NCBI GenBank assembly: GCA_020027645.1
Contig: JAHKKM010000008.1
Location: 1-39,765, forward strand
From: Pseudomonadota bacterium
GTDB taxonomy: Bacteria; Pseudomonadota; Gammaproteobacteria; Steroidobacterales; Woeseiaceae
Length of the DNA: 39,765 bases
Direction: 5' to 3'
Below are positions 26,991 to 36,217 of this stretch, in pieces; the stretch's first letter is position 1; every line of letters starts with the position of its first letter. The notes beneath the pieces are model-generated. The model was not told where the DNA came from. It saw only the letters and a program-made list of their open reading frames with translations, and searched no databases. The position numbers were made by a program, and so were the translations under genes.

Positions 26991-27884
26991 ATGACCAGCG
27001 CTGCAATAATGGATGGCAAAGCGAAAGCAGCCGAATTGGCGGAAATTATTACTGCGGATGCGGCTGCATTGCTCAGATCGCATGGGATGCGGCCAGGCCT
27101 CGCTGTCGTGATCGTCGGTGAAGATCCGGCCAGTCAGGTTTATGTCCGCAACAAGAAAAGGACCGCCGAAAATTGTGGATTTCATTCGGTCCAACACACG
27201 CTGGCGGCGAACACTTCACAACAGAGACTGTTGAGGCTCATTCAAGACCTGAACGGCGATCCGGCCATCCATGGAATCCTGGTTCAGCTTCCGCTGCCAA
27301 AGCATCTGGATGAACTCGCGGTAACGCAGGCAATTGCCCCGGAAAAGGACGTCGACGGCTTTCATTTTCAGAACATTGGAAAGCTGACTTCGGGCCATAC
27401 TGCAGACACTTTTGTGCCATGCACTCCGGCCGGCTGCATGCTGCTCATTGCCGATCAGCTCGGAAGCGACCTGTCCGGACTCGATGCAGTCATTATCGGG
27501 CGATCGAATATTGTCGGCAAACCGATGGCCAGTCTTTTGCTGCAAGCCAATGCCACTGTCACAATTTGCCACAGTCGCACGCGGAATCTCCCCGGAATCA
27601 CGCGGCGCGCCGACATACTGGTCGCCGCGATCGGCCGACCTAACATGGTACAGGGAGACTGGATCAAACCCGGCGCTGTCGTGGTCGACGTAGGAATCAA
27701 TCGTATCGACGTCGAGGTCGACGGTGAAACGAAATCGAGGCTCACGGGCGATGTCGACTTTTCCTCCGCTGTGCACGTAGCCAAAGCTATTACCCCGGTT
27801 CCCGGCGGAGTCGGTCCAATGACAATCATGATGCTGATGTCGAATACCCTGACGTCGGCGCGTCTTGCTGCCAGCCGCAGCTGA
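26991..27884 (+). CDS. folD: Bifunctional methylenetetrahydrofolate dehydrogenase/cyclohydrolase
   Basis: 297 residues. It interconverts methylene-, methenyl- and 10-formyl-tetrahydrofolate with NADP in the cytoplasm. The catalytic tyrosine and lysine are in [14 protein letters not shown], the folate site is [13 protein letters not shown], the dinucleotide site is [13 protein letters not shown], and the end carries [14 protein letters not shown]. The frame continues 49 codons upstream without coding character; the ATG at 26991 starts [10 protein letters not shown]. mtnA follows 14 bases later. Confidence 0.93.
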   Translation: MTSAAIMDGKAKAAELAEIITADAAALLRSHGMRPGLAVVIVGEDPASQVYVRNKKRTAENCGFHSVQHTLAANTSQQRLLRLIQDLNGDPAIHGILVQLPLPKHLDELAVTQAIAPEKDVDGFHFQNIGKLTSGHTADTFVPCTPAGCMLLIADQLGSDLSGLDAVIIGRSNIVGKPMASLLLQANATVTICHSRTRNLPGITRRADILVAAIGRPNMVQGDWIKPGAVVVDVGINRIDVEVDGETKSRLTGDVDFSSAVHVAKAITPVPGGVGPMTIMMLMSNTLTSARLAASRS

Positions 27885-27898
27885 AACAGGACCCTGTC

Positions 27899-29011
27899 TT
27901 GCGCGCCAAGGGCGAAGCGTTCCGCACCATCTGGCAGAAGCCCGGCGACTCGTCGATAGTGCAGATCATCGACCAGCGGATGTTGCCGCATGAGTACGTT
28001 ATTCGTGATCTGAAGACCTGGCAGGACGGCGCACATGCCATAAGTGCGATGCTCGTTCGCGGCGCACCGCTAATCGGGGCGACTGCTGCATGGAGTCTTT
28101 ACCTCGCGGCCGCAGCAGGTCGCGACGCAGGCAACGCGAATCGCGAGTTGCAACTCGCGGCCGAGAAGCTGCGCAACACACGGCCGACCGCGATCAACCT
28201 GGGTTGGGCCATTGATCGCGTACTTGCAGTTGCCGCAAAGTGCAACGAACAGCAACTTGTCACAACATTGGAAAATGAAGCCAGGGTAATCTGCGACGAG
28301 GATATTGAAATATCGAAAGGCATAGGACGCCACGGGCTGACCCTGCTGGAGGAAATATCCCGGCGCAAGGCAGGCGGCACTGTCAATGTGCTGACTCATT
28401 GCAATGCCGGCTCGCTCGCAACCATAAACTGGGGCACGGCAACGGCGCCAATATACTTTGCACACCAGAGAGGTATCAGCATCCATGTCTGGGTCGATGA
28501 GACACGCCCGCGAAATCAAGGCTCGCAGCTGACCGCCTGGGAGTTGGCCGAAAATGGTGTACCGCATACTGTCATCGTCGACAACGCCGGTGGCCACCTG
28601 ATGCAGCATGCCATGGTCGATATCTGCATCATGGGAACTGATCGCACGACGCGCAGCGGTGACGTAGCGAACAAGATCGGCACGTACCTCAAGGCACTTG
28701 CAGCCCGTGACAACAACGTGCCGTTCTATGTTGCACTGCCTTCTACGACAATAGATTGGACCATCTCCAACGGTATACGAGATATCCCGATCGAGGAACG
28801 CGATCCGCAAGAGGTTTCGCATGTCTATGGCCTGGCCGGATCGGGGACCGAATCGGTGCAAACCATTGCCAGTGGAACGTCGGTGTCGAACTACGCATTT
28901 GACGTCACGCCAGCGCGTCTGGTAACCGGTCTGATTACGGAATGTGGCATTTGTGAAGCCAGCGAAGCCGGGCTCGCCAGGCTCTTCCCGGAACGAGCAG
29001 TACGCAAGTGA
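27899..29011 (+). CDS. mtnA: S-methyl-5-thioribose-1-phosphate isomerase
   Basis: 370 residues. Catalyses the aldose-ketose isomerisation of 5-methylthioribose-1-phosphate in methionine salvage. Family motifs are MLVRGAPLIGATAAW, the catalytic cysteine in LTHCNAGSLAT, and the catalytic aspartate in GTDRTTRSGDVANKIGTY. The end DVTPARLVTGLITECGI is also typical. It starts with TTG at 27899 after AGGA. It lies between folD and a class II aldolase, overlapping the latter's GTG. Confidence 0.92.
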   Translation: MRAKGEAFRTIWQKPGDSSIVQIIDQRMLPHEYVIRDLKTWQDGAHAISAMLVRGAPLIGATAAWSLYLAAAAGRDAGNANRELQLAAEKLRNTRPTAINLGWAIDRVLAVAAKCNEQQLVTTLENEARVICDEDIEISKGIGRHGLTLLEEISRRKAGGTVNVLTHCNAGSLATINWGTATAPIYFAHQRGISIHVWVDETRPRNQGSQLTAWELAENGVPHTVIVDNAGGHLMQHAMVDICIMGTDRTTRSGDVANKIGTYLKALAARDNNVPFYVALPSTTIDWTISNGIRDIPIEERDPQEVSHVYGLAGSGTESVQTIASGTSVSNYAFDVTPARLVTGLITECGICEASEAGLARLFPERAVRK

Positions 29012-29619
29012 CCATCGATGAAGGCTACACGAAGTTCATTTGCGACTGGACTGAGTGTGTCTTGGAGGAATTCAAGGAAACAGCAGAGTTGTGTCGCTGG
29101 CGACGACCGCTGTATGACGCAGGGCTGATCGGAATCTATGCGGATGTCGGGATCGGCTTCGGCAACATCAGCATGCGCGTCGGCTCGGGCACCGAGTTTC
29201 TGGTCAGCGGCACACAGACCGGGCATCTGCAGTACGTCGGGCCACAACATTTTGCGCTGGTCACATACGCCGATCCGGAACGAAACCGGGTGTGCTGTCG
29301 CGGCGCGGTTCAGGCCTCGTCTGAGTCGATGACCCACGCGGCCTTGTACCAGACAGACAGTTCGATTACTGCGGTCGTACATGTGCACAGCAAGCGGCTG
29401 TGGAATTTGCTTCGCGACCGGATTCCAACAACAGACAAAACTGTCGCTTACGGTACCCCGGAGATGGCCAAAGAGTTTGCAAGACTATGGCACGAGTCAG
29501 ACTTGCAAACTACCGGCATTGCCGTCATGGGAGGGCACGAGGAAGGCCTGGTGAGCGTTGCGGAAACCATGGCCGCAGCGGCAACCAGGATTCTCGACTT
29601 GCAGCAACGGCTGCAGTAA
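29008..29619 (+). CDS. Class II aldolase/adducin family protein
   Basis: 203 residues. Zinc ligands His-x-His in VVHVHSKRLW and a third His in VMGGHEEGLV; SSESMTHAALY supplies the candidate acid. It starts with GTG at 29008, overlapping the mtnA stop, so it is co-translated. The linkage predicts action on 5-methylthioribulose-1-phosphate: either dehydration (MtnB, same fold) or aldol cleavage to dihydroxyacetone phosphate and methylthioacetaldehyde. The MtnB signature stretch was not obvious to me and mtnC/mtnD are not nearby, so the cleavage route deserves attention. Confidence 0.8.
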   Translation: MTIDEGYTKFICDWTECVLEEFKETAELCRWRRPLYDAGLIGIYADVGIGFGNISMRVGSGTEFLVSGTQTGHLQYVGPQHFALVTYADPERNRVCCRGAVQASSESMTHAALYQTDSSITAVVHVHSKRLWNLLRDRIPTTDKTVAYGTPEMAKEFARLWHESDLQTTGIAVMGGHEEGLVSVAETMAAAATRILDLQQRLQ

Positions 29620-29630
29620 CCGGAACTGTT

Positions 29631-30044
29631 TCAGCGATTGTCGTTCGATGCTGATATCGGGTCGAGTCTGAATCGAAATATCCGGCAGGTTTTCAGGACG
29701 GACTTGGTTTGTCCGGGTTTGAGCGGTTCAAACGTCGATGCGCGAATTGCCTCCAGGGCGGGCTTTTCGAATATCTTGTGCGAACTGCTGCGAATGCCAG
29801 GCCGAATGATTTGTCCCCGCGAATTGACGGTAAAGCAAACCGTCGTTTCGCCTTCCATGCGATCCCTTTGCGCAACATACGGATACTTTGGAAACGCTGT
29901 AATTGCCGGATTCCGCTCTCGCTGTGTATCCGATATATAGGTATCAGCCGGGGCTGGCTCCCGGGTCAATGCAGCGCCTGGCAGCAGAAGCCCAGTGAGC
30001 ACCATCGCGGGAAATGACCGAGGGCGTTCAGCGATTCTGGCCAT
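29631..30044 (-). CDS. TonB C-terminal domain protein
   Basis: 137 residues. A signal or anchor segment (FPAMVLTGLLLPGAAL) precedes a TonB-like C-terminal domain: AITAFPKYPYVAQRDRMEGE, then TTVCFTVNSRGQIIRPGI and ALEAIRASTFEPLKPGQ. The YPxxA landmark is YPYVA. The usual proline-rich spacer is absent, so it is unlikely to be a full energy-transducing TonB. It starts at ATG 30044 after AAGGA and overlaps the end of the TPR gene by 17 bases. Stop is 11 bases from the converging aldolase. Confidence 0.78.
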   Translation of the reverse strand: MARIAERPRSFPAMVLTGLLLPGAALTREPAPADTYISDTQRERNPAITAFPKYPYVAQRDRMEGETTVCFTVNSRGQIIRPGIRSSSHKIFEKPALEAIRASTFEPLKPGQTKSVLKTCRIFRFRLDPISASNDNR

Positions 30045-30570
30045 TTTCCTTGCTGGCTCCACCCTGCCGGTCGTCGATCTCGACAGCCGGGGCCACCGGG
30101 TACACAGCGTCCATGTACATAGCCCGCGCAACCTTGACGGTGCGTGCATCAGGGTTGATTGATTCAGCGCGCTTCAGGTCCTGGTCTGCTTTCTCGTATT
30201 CCTTGAGCTCCAGATAAATCACGGCCCGGTTGTTATAGCCGCGCCAGTGGTTCGGATTTCGCGCGAGCAAGCTGTCGCAGTATTTCATTGCGGTGTCCAG
30301 CTGACGCAGGCGTATGTAACCGGCACAAAGATTGGAAAGCGCTGCTTCCTCCTCGCGCGCGCCTAGCGCGACCTTCAGTCCCTCGAGGGTGAGCGTCACG
30401 CCTTTTTCATTCTCCCCGGCAAGCAGCGCCTGGGCGCCATCATAAAGCGCCGGATTCCGTTGTCCGAGGGTCAGCACCGAGTTGGTGGACGTTTTCGTGC
30501 TTTCCGGGCTTTGCGCCAGCGCGACAGGCGCCAGAACAATGACAACCAGGAGCAATATACGACTGTTCAA
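30028..30570 (-). CDS. Exported tetratricopeptide-repeat protein
   Basis: 180 residues. A signal peptide (MNSRILLLVVIVLAPVALAQ, initiating Leu codon read as Met) is followed by TPR helices about residues 75-150 (AALSNLCAGYIRLRQLDTAM, then HWRGYNNRAVIYLELKEYEK and ADQDLKRAESINPD). The start is TTG at 30568-30570, placed 7 bases from a strong GGAGGT (30578-30583); an ATG at 30618 is less likely. It is co-transcribed with the TonB-domain gene and may scaffold an envelope complex. Confidence 0.8.
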   Translation of the reverse strand: MNSRILLLVVIVLAPVALAQSPESTKTSTNSVLTLGQRNPALYDGAQALLAGENEKGVTLTLEGLKVALGAREEEAALSNLCAGYIRLRQLDTAMKYCDSLLARNPNHWRGYNNRAVIYLELKEYEKADQDLKRAESINPDARTVKVARAMYMDAVYPVAPAVEIDDRQGGASKENGQNR

Positions 30571-30673
30571 ATGGATAACCTCCGGATCCTGCACAGGTTC
30601 TCGAGACTTCCCGTACAAGACCTTGCCCGATTGCGGCTTATGCGACGCGAAACCGGGCCCTCATTGTTATCCG

Positions 30674-31555
30674 TCAGACCAGATTCTGGCGGAAAAATTC
30701 AATTGTCCGTTGCCAGGCAAGGGCCGCAGCGGCCTTGTCGTAGCGGGGTGTCGTATCGTTGTGAAATCCGTGATTGGTATTCTCGTACGTATATTCCCGA
30801 TAGGTCTTACCGGCAGCATCGAGCGCCGCCTGGTAGGCTGGCCAGCCGCTATTGATACGCTCATCCAGACCGGCATGATGAATCAAAAGTGGCGCATTGA
30901 TTGCCGGAACGTCTACAGCGGCTGGCTGCCCCCCATAAAATGACACTGCCGCTGCAAGATTGTTGATTTTCACCGCCAGGGCGTTCGCCATCCAGCCACC
31001 AAAGCAGAATCCGACGCAGCCGACCTTTCCCGTACACGACTCATAGTCCTGCAGAAATCGTACTGCTGCCATAAAGTCACTGAGCATCTCATTGCTATTG
31101 CGTTTCTGTTGCAGCACCCTGCCCTCGTCATCATTGCCTGGATATCCGCCAAGTGGCGTAAGGGCATCTGGCGCAAATGCGATAAACCCGGCAAGCGCGA
31201 GACGGCGGGCAACATCCTCGATGTAGGGATTGAGGCCGCGGTTCTCATGAACGACAATCACACCCGGCAGTCTGTCTTCAGCCTGCGCCGGGACGGCAAA
31301 GTAACCGCGCATAAGGCCACCGCCCTCGGGCGAGTCATAGTCCTGGTAGCTGACCTCGATAGAGTCGTCGTTGGGTGAGACCTGTTGCGCGCGCGCGTAA
31401 TTCGGGCTGAGCAACTCGAGAATTGCCGTGGCCGACAGACCTGTGGCGGATATTGCGCCGACACGATCCAGAAACTGGCGCCGACTTATGCGGCCATGTA
31501 CATAGCCATCGAAAAGATTCAGGACGTTCGGGTCAATGGTTGGATTCCTGTTCAT
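30674..31555 (-). CDS. Dienelactone hydrolase family protein, Tat-exported
   Basis: 293 residues. An N-terminal twin-arginine region (GRISRRQFLDRVGAISATG) precedes the alpha/beta hydrolase domain. The nucleophile cysteine is in VGFCFGGWMAN, the acid in HHAGLDERI and the histidine in NTNHGFHND. PGVIVVHENRGLNPYIEDVA is typical. Tat export predicts action in the periplasm on an ester or lactone. It is the second such enzyme here besides the lipoprotein at 11027-11932. The ATG follows GGGGG. Confidence 0.88.
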   Translation of the reverse strand: MNRNPTIDPNVLNLFDGYVHGRISRRQFLDRVGAISATGLSATAILELLSPNYARAQQVSPNDDSIEVSYQDYDSPEGGGLMRGYFAVPAQAEDRLPGVIVVHENRGLNPYIEDVARRLALAGFIAFAPDALTPLGGYPGNDDEGRVLQQKRNSNEMLSDFMAAVRFLQDYESCTGKVGCVGFCFGGWMANALAVKINNLAAAVSFYGGQPAAVDVPAINAPLLIHHAGLDERINSGWPAYQAALDAAGKTYREYTYENTNHGFHNDTTPRYDKAAAALAWQRTIEFFRQNLV

Positions 31556-31579
31556 GCTACCCCCGGTGCCGCACGCGAA

Positions 31580-32008
31580 TCAGCCGGTGATGTAATGTTC
31601 GAGCTGCTCGATGGCTTCCCGCTGATCGGCTATGACTGCTTTGACAAGGTCGCCGATAGATATCATGCCAACCACTTTGCCACCGCTCACAACCGGCAAA
31701 TGGCGAATGCGTTTGTCCGTCATCGTGTTCATGCACTTGTCGACGGAATCATCCAGAGCCGCGATGTAAACCTTGTCGGACATGATATCGCTGACCGGGG
31801 TGTTGTGTGATGACTTGTCCTTGAGAATGACTTTGCGCGCATAGTCCCGCTCGGTCACAATGCCGGCGAGTTTCGTACCTTCCATCACCACAAGTGCGCC
31901 AATTCCTTTCTCTGCCATCAACTTGATTGCATCAAGTACTGACGCCGACGGCGATACCGAAACCACGCTGGATCCTTTGGATTGCAGAACGTGCCTGACC
32001 AGTTTCAT
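31580..32008 (-). CDS. CBS-domain pair protein
   Basis: 142 residues, two CBS domains (about 8-60 and 74-125): SVLDAIKLMAEKGIGALVVM and KLAGIVTERDYARKVIL in the first, VDKCMNTMTDKRIRHLPVVS and KVVGMISIGDLVK in the second. CBS pairs bind adenosine nucleotides and regulate partners; a stand-alone pair may act as a sensor. The ATG follows GGGAGGGGA. A minus-strand hydrolase lies 24 bases downstream. Confidence 0.9.
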   Translation of the reverse strand: MKLVRHVLQSKGSSVVSVSPSASVLDAIKLMAEKGIGALVVMEGTKLAGIVTERDYARKVILKDKSSHNTPVSDIMSDKVYIAALDDSVDKCMNTMTDKRIRHLPVVSGGKVVGMISIGDLVKAVIADQREAIEQLEHYITG

Positions 32009-32186
32009 TGTTGTCCCCTCCCGGTGGCCTGCGTACCGCTGCGCGGCCGGCGGTTTCGTATTATTCTAGTTCATCGGCGAGGTTATCGCCTTCTGCATGC
32101 AACATAAAGAACGGCCGCTGCTTTCCGCCCCCGAGCGTGTATTTGCCGGCGGAATTCGGCAGTTTGCCACACCATGGAGCCCCCGC

Positions 32187-33197
32187 ATGCCGTCGACCCG
32201 GGAATTGAAACAGTCTGACCCGCTCGTTGGCCTCGCGCCAGGTCCGGAACTTTGTGTGGACGCGCGACAGCTTGTGCACGGCGATAAGGTACAGCGCGAA
32301 GTACTGGTCAACCGGGTCAGAAAAGCCTGCCTGAGTACGGGGTTTTTCTACGTCGACAATACTTTCGCCGGCGATCCTGTGGCTGCGAACGCCCTGGCAC
32401 AAATGCAGTGTTTTTTTTCGTTACCGGACAATGATCCACGCAAAATTGCTGTGGATAATCGCCGCAAGCAGGGAAGCTACGGCTGGATGCCGATGTTCGG
32501 CGAGCCCGCCTACCAGCCGGGTACCCGGGCGCACGTCGAGTCCTTCGATTGCGGCCTGGGAGGCAACGCAAATTCGATCAAGGCCCTCGAGGGCAGCAAT
32601 GTATGGCCGGACTTGCCGGGATTTCGTGATGACATCGGTGCGTTATGGGACGGGCTTGTAGCCCTCGCTGGCAACGTGCTCGAAGTACTGTCCGAAGCTG
32701 CCAATCTCGAGAGGGACTTCCTCAGCAGTCGCTGCAATACGCAGGAACACAGTACGCTGCGCCTGCTGCACTACCCGGGCGGACACAGCGAAGACAGGCT
32801 TCGCGATGTCGGTATCGCAGCGCATACCGATTTTGAGTGCATCTCCCTGATTATGCAGACTGGCCCCGGACTCGAGCTGACCGACGTACACGGTCAATGG
32901 TATGAAGCGCCAGCACATCCGGATCGGGTCATAGTCTTGCTTGACGACATGCTCGAGCGATGGACCAACGGATATTTTCAGGCCACCGGTCATCGTGTCC
33001 GGCGAACCACTGTTTCCCGCTACAGCATCGTGTTGTTCGTCGCCGTCAACGCGAACCAGGTCATCCGGCCGCTGGAGCCATTTGTCAGTGCCGCCAATCC
33101 TGCGCGATTCGATGCGGTGACACAGCGCCAGCATATCGACGTGGAAGTGCGACGATCCGAGGCCTATCGCGCCGAAAGCCTCGCTGCGAATCCCTAG
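32187..33197 (+). CDS. 2-oxoglutarate/Fe(II)-dependent oxygenase (isopenicillin N synthase-like)
   Basis: 336 residues. A non-haem dioxygenase N-domain (about 22-150) precedes the jelly-roll core. Iron ligands are His 213 and Asp 215 in AAHTDFECISL and His 269 in ATGHRVRRTT; the RxS motif (SRYS) binds 2-oxoglutarate. It hydroxylates or desaturates an unknown small molecule. The ATG at 32187 has GGAG 8 bases upstream and is preferred over ATG 32097. The end overlaps the converging amidohydrolase by 4 bases. Confidence 0.87.
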   Translation: MPSTRELKQSDPLVGLAPGPELCVDARQLVHGDKVQREVLVNRVRKACLSTGFFYVDNTFAGDPVAANALAQMQCFFSLPDNDPRKIAVDNRRKQGSYGWMPMFGEPAYQPGTRAHVESFDCGLGGNANSIKALEGSNVWPDLPGFRDDIGALWDGLVALAGNVLEVLSEAANLERDFLSSRCNTQEHSTLRLLHYPGGHSEDRLRDVGIAAHTDFECISLIMQTGPGLELTDVHGQWYEAPAHPDRVIVLLDDMLERWTNGYFQATGHRVRRTTVSRYSIVLFVAVNANQVIRPLEPFVSAANPARFDAVTQRQHIDVEVRRSEAYRAESLAANP

Positions 33198-34534
33198 CGT
33201 TTGAATCGCTCCAGCAGACGTCCGAGGTCCTGGCGCGACAGCCAGCGACCGCGAATCATGACTCCGTGGATTCGCCGCGAGTTCTCGATATTCTGCAACG
33301 GGTTACCGTCAAGCAATACAAGATCGGCTTCAAGTCCGGTCTGCACCGTACCGAAGATCTCCTCCTGATTGAGAAAGCTTGCCGGGTATACCGTACCGGT
33401 CTGCAGTGCCTCAAACGGGCTCAATCCCGCCTCGACCAGCATTTTCAATTCGCGGTGAATCGAAAACCCCGGTACGTTGAAGATCTGCGGTGCATCCGAA
33501 CCTAACAGCAGGCCCGCGCCGGACCGCTGCAGCGCGAGAATCAGCTTTTTGCGCAAAGCGATAGCACGCGCCGCAGTCTCAGGCTTGTACAGAGTCTCCT
33601 GCATGAACTCGATTTTGGTCTGCTTCCAGGCTTCGACGGTTGCTGCTGACACATATTTCATTTCCGGTCTTTCTGCCATGCGCCGTGGATCCTCGGCTGA
33701 TACCAGGTGTTCGAACAGGGACTGCGTCGGCACATTCCATACACCGGCTGCCGCGGTTGCGGCGGCAATGCCGGCGATTTTCCTTTCGTCTGCATGGTCC
33801 GCGAGAAAAACTCCGAAGAAGCCGCCATAGCCACCCGACGGGTCATCATTGGCTACCAGCAGCGACACCATGTACCCGTCCAGGTGATCTATCGTGGCAA
33901 TTCCGGCAGCAAGAGCCTGCTCGACGGTCACATCTTCCGGCACATGCCCGGCAAACGGCATATGCAGTGCGTTGGCCGCCTCTGCAATCGCAGTGAACTC
34001 GGCGAGGCTTAGCCCCGGGTGAATCTTGAGGAAATCGTAACCGTCCCTGAATTGTTCGCGCACCATCGCCATTGCCTGATCGGGGCCGGTGACACTGTTG
34101 CCATTGAATGATGGACCGGAAGTGAAAAGCCGGGGGCCGGTGATCTCGCCGTCGGCGAGCTGTCGGCGCAACTTCAGGTGAGATGGTTGACCGAGCATAC
34201 CCCGCACAACGGTGACGCCGTTTGCAATGAACAAACTCAGCACTCGTTCCAGATCCTGTGAACTTTCGCCAGGAATATGGGCATGCATCTCCGCCAGACC
34301 CGGTATCAGGTAACGGTCCGTACCGTCGATGATTGCAGCATCTTCCGGCAGGGCGGTCGTCTCGACATCACCGATTGAGACAATTTTGCCGTCTGTGACA
34401 ACGACAGAGCGCCCCGGGAGCACAACTTCGGATGTCATGGGGATGACGTTGACATTGACGATCGCAATGGACTCGGCCATTGCCGGGGCTGCACCCAGGA
34501 CGAGCAGCACGAACAATTTCTGAATCATTTTCAT
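33194..34534 (-). CDS. Exported amidohydrolase family protein
   Basis: 446 residues. A signal peptide (from MKMIQKLFVLLVLGAAPAMA) precedes a metal-dependent hydrolase of the amidohydrolase/imidazolonepropionase superfamily. Metal ligands are HAHIPG after LIPGLAEM, further histidines in FAGHVPEDV and TIDHLDG, and the aspartate in LLLGSDAPQ. A carbamylated-lysine position may lie in FLKIHPG. Substrate is unknown. Exported members often act on dipeptides or lactones. The dehydratase lies 76 bases upstream on the same strand. Confidence 0.87.
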   Translation of the reverse strand: MKMIQKLFVLLVLGAAPAMAESIAIVNVNVIPMTSEVVLPGRSVVVTDGKIVSIGDVETTALPEDAAIIDGTDRYLIPGLAEMHAHIPGESSQDLERVLSLFIANGVTVVRGMLGQPSHLKLRRQLADGEITGPRLFTSGPSFNGNSVTGPDQAMAMVREQFRDGYDFLKIHPGLSLAEFTAIAEAANALHMPFAGHVPEDVTVEQALAAGIATIDHLDGYMVSLLVANDDPSGGYGGFFGVFLADHADERKIAGIAAATAAAGVWNVPTQSLFEHLVSAEDPRRMAERPEMKYVSAATVEAWKQTKIEFMQETLYKPETAARAIALRKKLILALQRSGAGLLLGSDAPQIFNVPGFSIHRELKMLVEAGLSPFEALQTGTVYPASFLNQEEIFGTVQTGLEADLVLLDGNPLQNIENSRRIHGVMIRGRWLSRQDLGRLLERFKR

Positions 34535-34610
34535 AGCGATTGAATCCGGATGATCATGGCATTTTGAACGGCGCTTCACGGCCTGGTTCCAGGTTGTCGC
34601 CCGAATCGGC

Positions 34611-35570
34611 TCAGATAATCTGCCGCAGCGTATCCCTGCTGATATTTCCGCCGCAAATCAGTACGACAATATTCTTGCCGGCGTACTTGCGGTGATGACC
34701 GAGCAGGCCTGCCAGTGCCACTCCGGCCGCGCCTTCCAGCAGCAAATGATGCGAGTCGATAAATGCACGCATTGCCGATGCTATGTCGTCTTCGGAAACT
34801 GTGACGTAATCCGTGATGATGTCGCGACAAATGTCAAAGGTGATCGCGCCGGCCTCGATGCCGCCGGCGGTTCCGTCGGACAAGGTTGGTCCGCTGGGCA
34901 ATTCCAGAATGCGCCCGGCACGAACCGATTCAGTCATGACCGCCGATGCCTCGGGCTGGCAGGAGACAATGCCGGAATTGCGGTTGACCGTCTTCAGGAA
35001 CGTGCCAACGCCACTGATCAATCCGCCACCTCCGACTGCAATGTAGATTGCGTCGATGTCCGGCAGCTGCCGCGCAATCTCCACACCGCAACTTCCCTGC
35101 CCGGCGATAACAGCCGCGTCATTGTAAGGGGACAGATAGGTCATGCCATGATCAGCAGCGTACTGTCTAGCGTGTATTTCGGTATCGAGTCCATCCGTGC
35201 CGAAGAAACGCACCTCGCCACCAGAACGGCGAATCGCATCTACTTTTGCCGATGATGTTTTCTCCGGAACAAAAATGATGCCGGTCATGCCGAGTTTGGC
35301 CATCGCGTACGCAACAGCTGCGCCGTGATTGCCGCTGGATGCAGCGACTCCGCCGGAGGCGCGTTCCTGGTCAGATATGGTCAGCAGCTTGTTGAAAGCA
35401 CCGCGCAGCTTGAACGAACCCGTGACCTGCAGATTCTCGAGTTTCATCCAGACTTTGGCGCCCGTCCTCTCGCTGAACCACGGAGAGAATTCAAGTGGCG
35501 TCTCGCGGACGTAGTCCTTTATCCGGTTTGCCGCGAGTGCAATGTCAGCAGGTAATCGGTTTCTGTCCAT
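34611..35570 (-). CDS. Threonine/serine dehydratase (PLP fold-type II)
   Basis: 319 residues. The PLP lysine is in VTGSFKLRGAFNKLL and the phosphate loop is VGGGGLISGVG; SSGNHGAAVAYAMAKLG is also characteristic. It deaminates threonine or serine to a 2-oxo acid, or acts as a racemase or hydroxyaspartate dehydratase. It lacks the C-terminal ACT-like domain of biosynthetic IlvA, so a catabolic TdcB-like role is more likely. The small exported protein gene lies 141 bases upstream on the same strand. Confidence 0.87.
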   Translation of the reverse strand: MDRNRLPADIALAANRIKDYVRETPLEFSPWFSERTGAKVWMKLENLQVTGSFKLRGAFNKLLTISDQERASGGVAASSGNHGAAVAYAMAKLGMTGIIFVPEKTSSAKVDAIRRSGGEVRFFGTDGLDTEIHARQYAADHGMTYLSPYNDAAVIAGQGSCGVEIARQLPDIDAIYIAVGGGGLISGVGTFLKTVNRNSGIVSCQPEASAVMTESVRAGRILELPSGPTLSDGTAGGIEAGAITFDICRDIITDYVTVSEDDIASAMRAFIDSHHLLLEGAAGVALAGLLGHHRKYAGKNIVVLICGGNISRDTLRQII

Positions 35571-35711
35571 CGGCTAACCCTAACCCAGAAGTGGCCCGTC
35601 GAACATGGACAGTGAGGAACAATGCGGCCCTGACGATTGCCTGTTTTGGGAGATTGGCCGGCGGCGACATTCCGGGCGATGGCGCCACCGGCACAGGTTT
35701 CACTCAATATT

Positions 35712-36044
35712 TCAAACAGTCTCTTCGCTTATGCGGAACTGCGATGGCTCGTTGTCGCCTCGGGCAACGCAATAGGCCGCATAACGCTTTTCCGCGTCGC
35801 CGCTGAACACGGAAGTTTCAATCGCAAAGGCGTAGCTCTGCCCGGCACGATCCCGCTGTGTGACAAGATGCCGGACGCGACTGGCGCTCTCCAGATCCAG
35901 ATTCGCGTTCACCGCTGCGATGCAGCTGTTCACTTCGCTGGCAAACGGCAGACTGGCATTGTCGTCAGCGTAGGTCGGAGCAATCAGTCCGGCCGAAACA
36001 ATCAGCGCAGATGTGATCAGTTTGAGTGTCTTGATGGTGGTCAT
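35712..36044 (-). CDS. Small exported protein of unknown function, likely TetR-controlled
   Basis: 110 residues. A signal peptide (MTTIKTLKLITSALIVSAGL, cleavage near TYADDN) is followed by a mature domain with two cysteines (NSCIAAVN and AAYCVARG) able to form one disulfide. No family was recognised. The ATG follows AGAGGA. Two palindromes matching the TetR operator lie upstream at 36091-36108 and 36185-36200; the tetR gene is the next gene on this strand. The protein is therefore the most likely regulated target. Confidence 0.72.
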   Translation of the reverse strand: MTTIKTLKLITSALIVSAGLIAPTYADDNASLPFASEVNSCIAAVNANLDLESASRVRHLVTQRDRAGQSYAFAIETSVFSGDAEKRYAAYCVARGDNEPSQFRISEETV

Positions 36045-36090
36045 CGTAATGTCCTCTTGGTTATGGCCACGGTGGCCGTGCTGGATGTAT

Positions 36091-36108
36091 TCAGAACAAT
36101 TGTTCTGA
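36091..36108. promoter_or_regulatory. TetR operator 1
   Basis: TCAGAACAATTGTTCTGA is a perfect 18-base palindrome, 47 bases upstream of the small exported gene, where its promoter should lie. It shares AGAAY..T.TTCT with the palindrome in front of tetR. Confidence 0.75.
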
Positions 36109-36184
36109 TATGGGCAAAAAAATGTTCGGGGTGCCGGCGCCGGACCAATGCACCTGGCCGATCGGTTGATGTACGGTTTTTTTG

Positions 36185-36200
36185 CAGAATGATCATTCTG
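36185..36200. promoter_or_regulatory. TetR operator 2
   Basis: CAGAATGATCATTCTG is a perfect 16-base palindrome of the same consensus, just past the tetR stop and 93 bases (centre to centre) from operator 1. It could assist repression of the exported-protein gene by looping. Confidence 0.7.
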
Positions 36201-36217
36201 TTTTTCGCAAATTTTTT

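Noticed and set aside
29631..30044. Calling this gene a full TonB
   Set aside because: It lacks the proline-rich spacer, and no ExbB/ExbD is nearby. Only the C-terminal domain resemblance is claimed.
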